Origin: Pedobacter ureilyticus
GTDB lineage: Bacteria; Bacteroidota; Bacteroidia; Sphingobacteriales; Sphingobacteriaceae
Reading direction: 5' to 3'
Length of the DNA stretch: 64,000 nucleotides
Assembly (NCBI RefSeq): GCF_005925345.1
Contig: NZ_SSHJ01000022.1
Coordinates: forward strand, 1 to 64,000
The number at the start of each line of letters is the position of its first letter. Position 1 is the first letter of the stretch. The notes below the pieces were generated by a model. The model was not told where the DNA came from. It made no database searches and was given only the letters and a program-made list of their open reading frames with translations. A program made the position numbers and the translations under genes. This document shows, piece after piece, positions 8,196 through 15,015 of this stretch.

Positions 8196-8750
8196 CTATC
8201 TACTTTTCAACTGCTTTCTTATTTGCTTTACTTTTGCAAAAAATGCAACACTTTCTTTATCCACCAAATAATCCATTGTTTCTATAAGCTCATTTTTAAT
8301 CCATGGGTGTTTTATAGATAAATTAGCCAAAATATTTAAGCAGTGCGATTTAATCGCCACAGGTACGTTTTCATCTATTAACCAAGCGAAAGCAGTTTCT
8401 ACAAGTTCGTCGGTTTGATAATGATTGATGACCTCTCTGATTTCGGGCAGCGCATTCTTTTTTGTTAATAAAGCCAATATTTTACTGAAATGCCTGCGGG
8501 CAGATAGGTTATCCTGACGAGAAAAATTAGCAAAGAAATGAGTTAAATAAGGTAGAAAGGCGCTAGGGTTATTTACGTAGATGTTTTCCAAAATCCATGC
8601 GGCTCTAAATCCAATTTGCTCTTCTTCGTGGAAAGTTAAATCGATAACTTCTTTTACAGCATTGGCTTGTTTGGCAGCAATTTGGGCCAATTGATCCACT
8701 TTTGTTTTTGCTAACGTAGTTTTGATATCTGCGATTAACTGATCTTTCAT
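8196..8750 (-). CDS. HEAT-repeat-like helical protein
   Basis: A 184-residue all-helical protein without signal peptide. Its pattern (EQIGFRAAWILENIYVNNPS, SRQDNLSARRHFSKILALL, VPVAIKSHCLNILANLSIKH) is that of HEAT/ARM-type alpha solenoids used for protein binding. No catalytic motif is visible. It stands alone between the HTH gene and a 360-bp gap; I do not recognise a specific family. Confidence 0.65.
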   Translation of the reverse strand: MKDQLIADIKTTLAKTKVDQLAQIAAKQANAVKEVIDLTFHEEEQIGFRAAWILENIYVNNPSAFLPYLTHFFANFSRQDNLSARRHFSKILALLTKKNALPEIREVINHYQTDELVETAFAWLIDENVPVAIKSHCLNILANLSIKHPWIKNELIETMDYLVDKESVAFFAKVKQIRKQLKSR

Positions 8751-9110
8751 TGGTAGTTCTTTAAGCTATTTTCAAATTTACGAAGTTTAGCTTTTGTTGT
8801 TTAATTATTTTCAGAAGTAAAGTTAAGAGCTTCGCCATTTTGCAACTTCGTAAGTCATGACAAAGAACAAAAGTGCCTACATTTTCATTTAGTTTGCCTT
8901 TGGTGCCAATCTCGAAAGGTACTTTCATTGCGGCTAACGTTGGCAACATTTTATAAGAGTTTAAAATTAGCGCAGATATTAGGTTGATTAACCATATATG
9001 AAACTAGGGTTATTGAAACCAATGTTACGTTATGAACATTTTAGAATAAAAGCAAGTTTCGGATTTTAAAACCGTTTTACTCTAGTGATATTTGTTTAAT
9101 TTTAAAGCTT
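8751..9110. other. Gap of 360 bp without a convincing gene
   Basis: It separates the divergent HEAT-like and AraC-MGMT genes and should hold both promoters. A 62-codon minus-strand frame (8761-8949) has no recognisable domain. The stretch CAACTTCGTAAGTCATGACA (about 8843-8862) looks structured but could not be assigned. No tRNA or strong terminator is seen. Confidence 0.5.
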
Positions 9111-9953
9111 ATGAACACGCAAGAGGAAGTAAATTACCAAAGAATTGCAAAGGCTATTGATTATATCAAAACGCATTTCAAAAATCAACCCAATTTAGAT
9201 GAAATAGCCGAAAAAATTAATTTGAGCCCATTTCATTTTCAAAGATTGTTTACAGAATGGGCTGGTGTAAGTCCGAAAAAATTTTTGCAATATGTGAGTG
9301 TAAACCACGCCAAAAGTTTACTGCAAACCGAGCAAGCTAATTTATTCGATGTGGCTTTTGAAACTGGACTTTCGGGAACCAGCCGCTTGCACGATTTGTT
9401 TGTGAACATAGAAGGCATGACTCCTGCCGAATATAAAAATGGCGGTAGCGAATTAACTATTAATTATAATTTTACAAGCACTCAATTCGGTGATTTACTT
9501 ACTGCTTCTACTGAGAAAGGAGTTTGCTATACGGCTTTCTATGAAGATGAAGCAATTGCTTTAGTTTTACTTAAAGCAAAATTTCCTAATGCAAAATATA
9601 TAGAAAAACTGGATATAGCTCAACAAAACGCACTGTTTATCTTTGAAAAAGATTGGTCTAAACTTAAAGAGGTAAAACTGCATTTAAAAGGCACCCATTT
9701 TCAGTTAAAAGTATGGGAAGCATTATTGAAAATTCCAATGGGAAAACTTTCTACTTATGGAAAGTTAGCTAACGAAATAGGTAATCCGAGTGCGGCCAGA
9801 GCCGTTGGCACAGCTATTGGCAGTAACCCAATTGCATTTCTAATACCTTGCCACAGAGTGATACAAAACAGCGGAGATTTTGGTGGTTACATGTGGGGAA
9901 ACACACGTAAAACTGCGATTATTGGTTGGGAGCAGGCTTTTGTTAGTGGTTAG
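9111..9953 (+). CDS. AraC-type regulator fused to O6-methylguanine-DNA methyltransferase
   Basis: A 280-residue two-domain protein. Residues about 1-105 are an AraC double HTH (NLDEIAEKINLSPFHFQRLF, TGLSGTSRLHDLFVNIEGMTPAEYK). Residues about 115-278 are the MGMT fold with the active-site motif IPCHRVI (Cys about 247) and the TYGKLANEIGNPSAARAVG recognition helix. It transfers alkyl groups from O6-alkylguanine to its own cysteine and probably activates alkylation-response genes. The N-terminal zinc Ada domain of E. coli Ada is missing, so the inducing methyl-phosphotriester sensor is absent. An AlkB-like gene lies 0.55 kb downstream. Confidence 0.93.
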   Translation: MNTQEEVNYQRIAKAIDYIKTHFKNQPNLDEIAEKINLSPFHFQRLFTEWAGVSPKKFLQYVSVNHAKSLLQTEQANLFDVAFETGLSGTSRLHDLFVNIEGMTPAEYKNGGSELTINYNFTSTQFGDLLTASTEKGVCYTAFYEDEAIALVLLKAKFPNAKYIEKLDIAQQNALFIFEKDWSKLKEVKLHLKGTHFQLKVWEALLKIPMGKLSTYGKLANEIGNPSAARAVGTAIGSNPIAFLIPCHRVIQNSGDFGGYMWGNTRKTAIIGWEQAFVSG

Positions 9954-9976
9954 GTATTAGGTATTAGGTATTAGGC
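9949..9976. repeat. TTAGGTA heptamer array
   Basis: About three copies of the heptamer TTAGGTA in direct series just after the AraC-MGMT stop. The same sequence on the other strand (CCTAATAC) recurs after the next gene and at 28.3 and 30.5 kb. Confidence 0.8.
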
Positions 9977-10028
9977 TTTAGTGAAGATTTTTTTTTAGTA
10001 GATTTATTCTTACATCAAACTACTACCT

Positions 10029-10385
10029 ATGTCTATTAAATGTTTTGAAGATGTTATTGCTTGGCAAAAAGCACAAGACATCGCAGTTATTGTATATAAA
10101 GAATTTAAAAATAATAACGATTGGGATTTTCGCAGCCAGATATGTAGAGCATCTGTTTCAATCTCGAACAATATTGCTGAAGGCTTTGACCGAGGTACTA
10201 AGCCTGAATTTAAAAGGTTCCTTTATATCGCCTTAGCATCAAATAGCGAAGTTAGATCTATGTTGCATTTAGGCTTACGATTGGGTTATATTAATGAAAA
10301 GACTTTCAAAACACTTTTATCACAATCTGAAGAAGTTGCAAAGATTATCAGCGGACTAATCAAATCTCTAATACCTAAACCCTAA
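10029..10385 (+). CDS. Four-helix bundle protein (S23/IVS-type)
   Basis: A 118-residue helical protein with the family signature: MSIKCFEDVIAWQKAQDIAV, RSQICRASVSISNNIAEGFD, RGTKPEFKRFLYIALASNSE. Such proteins were first found encoded in intervening sequences of 23S rRNA genes and are common as stand-alone genes in Bacteroidota. They form homopentamers, and their function is unknown. Here it is not near rRNA but is flanked on both sides by TTAGGTA/CTAATAC arrays, suggesting it may move or spread with these repeats. Confidence 0.9.
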   Translation: MSIKCFEDVIAWQKAQDIAVIVYKEFKNNNDWDFRSQICRASVSISNNIAEGFDRGTKPEFKRFLYIALASNSEVRSMLHLGLRLGYINEKTFKTLLSQSEEVAKIISGLIKSLIPKP

Positions 10386-10502
10386 TACCTAGCTACTAAT
10401 TAATCGACTTATAAAGTCACTAATACCTAATTCCTAATACCTAGCCACTAATTAATCGAATTATAAAGTCACTAATACCTAAATCCTAATACCTAGCCAC
10501 TA
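10381..10502. repeat. 52-bp direct repeat built on CTAATACCTA
   Basis: Units start at 10381 and 10433 with a third partial unit at 10485. Each contains CCTAATACCTAGC, ACTAATTAATCGA, TTATAAAGTCA and CTAATACCTAA. They fill the space between the four-helix-bundle gene and the AlkB-like gene, leaving almost no unique promoter sequence for the latter. Confidence 0.88.
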
Positions 10503-10504
10503 GA

Positions 10505-11113
10505 ATGAACTTATTCTCAAACCAACACTCGCCATTAACCAACCTCCTCCCCAAAGATGGAACCGTAAATTACTATGGTACCATTTTTAGCAAAGCTGAC
10601 GCTGATTTTTACTATGAACGTTTGTTAAACGACATGGCTTGGGAAAACGATCAGGCCATAATTTTTGGCAAGCTGATCACCACTAAACGAAAAGTAGCTT
10701 GGTACGGAGAAAAACCCTTTGAATATACGTACTCCAACATCAAAAAAATAGCGCTTCCATGGACTGAAGAACTATTAGCATTGAAGCAGAAAGTTGAAGA
10801 ACACTCTGGAGAAACCTTTAATTCTTGCTTATTGAACCTCTATCATAACGGCAATGAAGGGATGGCTTGGCACAGCGATGGCGAAAAAGATTTGAAGAAA
10901 AATGGGGCTATTGCTTCAATTAGTTTCGGTGCCGAAAGAAAATTTGCATTTAAACACAAAGTAGATAAAACTACGGTTTCGTTGCAGTTAGCTCACGGGT
11001 GTTTATTGATAATGAAAGATGAAACACAAACACACTGGCTACATCGCTTACCTCCTACTAAAATGATCAGTAAACCTAGAGTAAATTTAACTTTCAGAAC
11101 TATTGTTGGATGA
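10505..11113 (+). CDS. AlkB-like 2-oxoglutarate/Fe(II) dioxygenase
   Basis: A 202-residue protein of the AlkB family, closest in layout to the ALKBH2/3-like bacterial branch. The Fe(II) ligands are His about 123 and Asp about 125 in WHSDGE, and His about 180 in HWLHRLPP. The 2-oxoglutarate-binding arginines are in PRVNLTFR (about 192 and 198). NLYHNGNEGMAWHSD is the characteristic strand-loop. It reverses 1-methyladenine and 3-methylcytosine by oxidative demethylation. Together with the AraC-MGMT gene upstream it makes a small alkylation-repair cluster, although the four-helix gene and repeats sit between them. Confidence 0.93.
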   Translation: MNLFSNQHSPLTNLLPKDGTVNYYGTIFSKADADFYYERLLNDMAWENDQAIIFGKLITTKRKVAWYGEKPFEYTYSNIKKIALPWTEELLALKQKVEEHSGETFNSCLLNLYHNGNEGMAWHSDGEKDLKKNGAIASISFGAERKFAFKHKVDKTTVSLQLAHGCLLIMKDETQTHWLHRLPPTKMISKPRVNLTFRTIVG

Positions 11114-11128
11114 GAAAGTTAATAAGCA

Positions 11129-11209
11129 CGTCATTGCAAGGCACGAAGCAATCTTAAAGCAATAATAAGTAGCGACCGCTGTAAGATTGCTTCGTGCCTC
11201 GCAATGACG
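11129..11209. repeat. REP-like palindrome between convergent genes
   Basis: A 28-bp arm (11129-11156) containing GGCACGAAGCAATCTTA is the inverse of 11182-11209 with one mismatch, around a 25-nt loop. It lies between the convergent AlkB-like and DEAD-box genes and could act as a bidirectional terminator. Degenerate copies occur at 27255-27318 and 35503-35583. Confidence 0.92.
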
Positions 11210-11218
11210 ACCTGAGAA

Positions 11219-12529
11219 CTACCCGTGCTTTTTGGCCTTATTCATCTTCGCTTTTTCACCACTGCTATAATTGGTAGTTTTTGCATTGCTATCCTTTTTA
11301 GGCTGAAAAGCTGCATTTTTAAAAGCTTCCTCTTCAGCTTTTGCACGTTCCAGTTCTTTAGCGTGTTTGCTTTTCTTCTTGGTAGTTTTGCTGTAATCTT
11401 CTATTAGTAAATCTTCGGGCAATTCGGCCTCCTCAATTCTCTGTCCCAAAGCTTGCTCTATTTTCCTTAACTCTGGCAATTCTAAATCTGTAATAAAATT
11501 TAGAGAAACCAAATCAACTTCTTCTATTTTAATTACCCTGTTGATGTAACGTATTCTGTCTTCTGGCAGTTCAAAATGAAAAACGAAGGGAATTCCGCTC
11601 AAAGTTGCTTCTTCAAAATTTTCATTAGCTACAATCAACACCCTAGCTTTATCATTAACTTTAAAAGCATCTAAACTTTCGAACCCAGCTTCATCAAAAA
11701 ACAGAGGTTTATAAACAAAAACATCTTCAGCTTTGCCATCAAAAAGATCTTTTGATAAAGTTTGGGCAGTTAAACGAGTATTTACGAAAACAATTACCTT
11801 ATCAAAAACCTCAGTATCCTTTAACAACAGGTTAAGTAAATTGAGTTTTGTACGAAAATTTGGTACATGATAAACCATTTGTGGATAGGTTTCTACTTCA
11901 GCTTCCAATAGCTCATCTACTTCTATGGTAGCTGGCATTACCATAAAATCTTCGATCATGTATGCCAACTTCTCATGCATTACTTCGGTAAATACCAAAT
12001 GTTGGCATTTTTGGATACTTCTTGCCAGTTCATTTACCGGCAACTGTAGGCCTTGTTTTACTAAATCTGAAGCATCATCCAAAATCATCATCTGTATTTT
12101 ATTGGTGTTTAAACCCAATTTCAGATAAATAGCCCTAGCTCTAGACGGAATAGCAACTACAATGTCAACGCCATCGGTTAAATGTTCAACCTGCTCATCA
12201 ATAGGTGTATCTGCATGTATGCCCACAATTCTAAATGTATCATTTCTATTCAGCTTTTCGAAATAAGCTAATACTTCCAATACTTTTTCTTTAGTGGGCA
12301 CCAAAATCAAAGCCCTTGGCGCATCGCCCCCGCCAGTTTTTAAACGCATTAAAGTAGCCAATACATAAGTAGTTGTTTTTCCACTTCCCTCTGGACCAAT
12401 GGCAATTACATCTTGTCCACCCAAAATTCTGGACATGGTTTTTAACTGTACTTCTTTTGGCGACAAACATCCCAATGCACTCATGGCCGAAACCAATGGC
12501 TTACTTAATTTTAACTGCTCTAACGACAC
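11219..12529 (-). CDS. Degenerate DEAD-box helicase-like protein
   Basis: A 436-residue SF2 helicase-like protein starting at GTG (12529). The Q-motif region (GCLSPKEVQLKTM) and Walker A (GPEGSGKT, 45-52) are present. Motif II reads DDAS (151-154) instead of DEAD, motif III is not SAT, and motif VI HRIGRTGR is replaced by RYINRVIK. The C-terminal ~60 residues are Lys/Glu/Ala-rich and disordered (TTKKKSKHAKELERAKAEEE), typical of RNA-binding tails. It may bind ATP and RNA but have weak or no unwinding activity. A sequenced paralogue comparison would be needed to know whether the branch is conserved. Confidence 0.8.
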   Translation of the reverse strand: MSLEQLKLSKPLVSAMSALGCLSPKEVQLKTMSRILGGQDVIAIGPEGSGKTTTYVLATLMRLKTGGGDAPRALILVPTKEKVLEVLAYFEKLNRNDTFRIVGIHADTPIDEQVEHLTDGVDIVVAIPSRARAIYLKLGLNTNKIQMMILDDASDLVKQGLQLPVNELARSIQKCQHLVFTEVMHEKLAYMIEDFMVMPATIEVDELLEAEVETYPQMVYHVPNFRTKLNLLNLLLKDTEVFDKVIVFVNTRLTAQTLSKDLFDGKAEDVFVYKPLFFDEAGFESLDAFKVNDKARVLIVANENFEEATLSGIPFVFHFELPEDRIRYINRVIKIEEVDLVSLNFITDLELPELRKIEQALGQRIEEAELPEDLLIEDYSKTTKKKSKHAKELERAKAEEEAFKNAAFQPKKDSNAKTTNYSSGEKAKMNKAKKHG

Positions 12530-12701
12530 GCTTTGATTTTTATTGAAGCCACAAATTTAAGGAAATAAAAAAGAATAGGTTAATTTTAAAATCTTTGTAG
12601 CGTTTTATGTCAATAAGCCGTATAGACAGTAGATTAAGTTAAAGAACCGCTACATTTTGATGATGTAGCTAAGCCCAATCAAGAGGCTAATAGAAGAAAG
12701 A

Positions 12702-13250
12702 ATGCCAGACAACCAGAGCTTAGTTGAGCTCATTGCTTCTTGTAAAAAAGGTGATTTACGCCAACAGGAATTGTTGTACAAACAGTTCTATGGCTACGCT
12801 TTGGGTATTTGCATTCGTTACTTAAGCAATAGAGACGATGCGCTGGAAGCAGCAAATGATAGTTTTATCAAGGTTTTTAAATCTATCAATAGCTTTAACG
12901 AAGAAAACGACTTTAAGCCTTGGTTTAGAAAAGTTTTAGTGAACACATCGCTTGATTACAAACGAAAATCGATGCGATTTAGCGAAGCCATAGAGCTAAC
13001 TGATACCATTCCACAAAGTACACACACCTCTGCCATCGATAAATTGAGCGCTCAAGATATTTTGGCACTAATGAAAAACTTAAATGAAATGCAGCGAACG
13101 GTCTTCAACCTATATGAAATTGACGGCTACGCTCACAAAGAAATAGCAAGCATGTTAAATATCCCTGAAAGTTCTTCTAGAACCTACTTAACCAGGGCTA
13201 AACAAGCTTTACAACAATTATTAATTACCCACTCCATATACACTAAATAA
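12702..13250 (+). CDS. ECF RNA polymerase sigma factor
   Basis: A 182-residue sigma-70 family protein of the ECF type. Region 2 includes GICIRYLSNRDDALEAANDS and FIKVFKSINSFNEENDFKPW. Region 4 carries the HTH (MQRTVFNLYEIDGYAHKEIA followed by SMLNIPESSSRTYLTRAKQA). It is followed 3 bp later by a membrane protein gene likely to be its regulator. The target promoter set cannot be inferred. Confidence 0.92.
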   Translation: MPDNQSLVELIASCKKGDLRQQELLYKQFYGYALGICIRYLSNRDDALEAANDSFIKVFKSINSFNEENDFKPWFRKVLVNTSLDYKRKSMRFSEAIELTDTIPQSTHTSAIDKLSAQDILALMKNLNEMQRTVFNLYEIDGYAHKEIASMLNIPESSSRTYLTRAKQALQQLLITHSIYTK

Positions 13251-13253
13251 AGT

Positions 13254-14618
13254 ATGAAAATGAGTGACGAAGAATTAGCACATCAGATTAAATCTGTTTT
13301 CGAAGACTACGACGATGGTCTGGGAGAGCAAGGTTGGTCTGAGTTACGCAAAAAGTATCCTGAAAAGGAAAGTAAAAAGCTACCTATTTGGTGGTTAACT
13401 GGTATTGCAGCTACCCTACTGCTAGCGGTTGGCTTATATTTTAGCAATACATTTGATACCGATAAAGTAATTTTAAGCGCTGGAACTACACCAAAAGCAA
13501 ATGCATTACCAGAAAAAATTATCTCTGATGAAGTAAAGGGCGGCACTTCGCAAACACGATTAGATACGGTTAAAACGAACACGTATGCAATGCCCGAAAA
13601 ATCAGGAAATGAAAATATTGAGCCAGCAAAAGTTGCAAATACAGCTCAAAAATATATTGCACAGCACAATGCTATCGGCGATGTGAATGGTACACAAGAA
13701 TTGGATGTAGTGGTTTCAAATTCTGAGGTGGCACAAACAAAGCCGCTAACTGTAATAGATAAAAACACCCCGATAGTAGCGGTAACTAAACCCGATGACA
13801 AGGTAACAGCAAATGCCATAATGACTAAAGATGAGCAACCAACTGAAAAATCTGTAAAACTAAAATTGTCTACCGAAGAATTTTTGAAAGAAGAAAGTAA
13901 GGCTTTAGCAAACCACGCCAACAAGGATAGCAAGAAAAATGGGGCGCCTACAACTACATTAGACGTGTTTACCGGGACTTTTTTTAACTATCACGATGAT
14001 AATGAAGCAAAATTAAGTGCGGGAGTTGGGCTAAATGCAAACATTAAGGTTACTAAAAACTTGGTATTTAGCTTCGGCGCTGGCATTAGTCAGAATAAGG
14101 TGAGTTACGAAAACAATGTACCGGCAGAAATTTCACAAGCAATGTTCGCTTCGAAAAGTGACGGCACAAATGCCATGAATGCCCCTGTTACCGGTTTAGC
14201 TTATTCTGTTACCGCTACCAATGATGTAAGTTTCAACGGGCAGTTGTTAAGTATAGATTTGCCCATGGTAGTTAAGTTTTTTCCTTCTAAAAAGCAGGAT
14301 TTTTACATTTCAACAGGTATTAATTCTAGTTCTTATATTACCCAAAAATATACTTACAACTACAATCAGAGCAATTTTGGGATAAGAAATGGAGAGGCTC
14401 AACCAAAACGAGAAACAGAAAAAAGCAATTTAAAAGGATTTGATTTTGCCAATAGTGCCATTATATCTGTTGGTATAAACCAAAACGTAGGTAAAAATAT
14501 TTTGATTTTCGAACCGTATTACAAGCCTGCGCTTAGCGCCATGGGCGATAAAAACCTGAGAATTAGCTCGGCAGGAATTAACCTTAAATTCAATTTCAAC
14601 GGGAACAATAAAAAATAA
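13254..14618 (+). CDS. Single-pass membrane protein with anti-sigma-like N-terminus and beta-barrel-like C-terminus
   Basis: A 454-residue protein. The N-terminal ~40 acidic residues precede one membrane helix (LPIWWLTGIAATLLLAVGLY), the layout of ECF anti-sigma partners. A long Thr/Lys/Ala-rich linker follows. The last ~200 residues look like an outer-membrane beta-barrel or porin-like domain (LSAGVGLNANIKVTKNLVFS, SFNGQLLSIDLPMVVKFFPS, FYISTGINSS). It starts 3 bp after the sigma gene, so it is probably its regulator. A barrel-type domain joined to an inner-membrane anchor is topologically odd, although this fusion is seen in other Bacteroidota. Confidence 0.72.
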   Translation: MKMSDEELAHQIKSVFEDYDDGLGEQGWSELRKKYPEKESKKLPIWWLTGIAATLLLAVGLYFSNTFDTDKVILSAGTTPKANALPEKIISDEVKGGTSQTRLDTVKTNTYAMPEKSGNENIEPAKVANTAQKYIAQHNAIGDVNGTQELDVVVSNSEVAQTKPLTVIDKNTPIVAVTKPDDKVTANAIMTKDEQPTEKSVKLKLSTEEFLKEESKALANHANKDSKKNGAPTTTLDVFTGTFFNYHDDNEAKLSAGVGLNANIKVTKNLVFSFGAGISQNKVSYENNVPAEISQAMFASKSDGTNAMNAPVTGLAYSVTATNDVSFNGQLLSIDLPMVVKFFPSKKQDFYISTGINSSSYITQKYTYNYNQSNFGIRNGEAQPKRETEKSNLKGFDFANSAIISVGINQNVGKNILIFEPYYKPALSAMGDKNLRISSAGINLKFNFNGNNKK

Positions 14619-14623
14619 TTAAA

Positions 14624-14923
14624 GTGAGACAAATCTCTTATTTAGTACCATTATTGATGATGCTGTTAATTTCTTGCTATAAAGAAAGTTATACCAATGC
14701 AACCATCATTAAAAACTGCACCGGAACCTATTTGAAAGTTTTGGATAAGGAATATTTAGTTTGCGGCAGTATAAGCAACGGTACGTTTGAGAACGGGCAA
14801 GCAGTTTTGGTTAGCTTTAAACTTACTAAAGAATGTGCAACCTCAACTGCTATACCGGCTACTTGCTTTATGCTATATCCAAATGATGGTTTAGTAAATA
14901 TTATCGATATCAAGAAACTATAA
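14624..14923 (+). CDS. Small lipoprotein, third gene of the sigma-factor operon
   Basis: A 99-residue protein starting at GTG (14624), 5 bp after the previous stop. The signal peptide ends in a lipobox LLISC (Cys about 18). The mature part has four Cys (KNCTGTYL, VCGSI, KECATST, ATCFM) that could form two disulfides. I do not recognise the family. The tight spacing suggests co-transcription with the sigma factor and its membrane partner. Confidence 0.72.
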   Translation: MRQISYLVPLLMMLLISCYKESYTNATIIKNCTGTYLKVLDKEYLVCGSISNGTFENGQAVLVSFKLTKECATSTAIPATCFMLYPNDGLVNIIDIKKL

Positions 14924-15015
14924 ACCGAGCTCATCCAAAATTTTTGATACAAAAGCTTAAATTCATGAACTATATGTAAGTTTATATCATCAATTAAACT
15001 TTATTACACATTAAC

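Noticed and set aside
8761..8949. 62-codon minus-strand frame upstream of the HEAT-like gene
   Set aside because: No signal, domain or typical start context; it occupies the promoter gap of two divergent genes.
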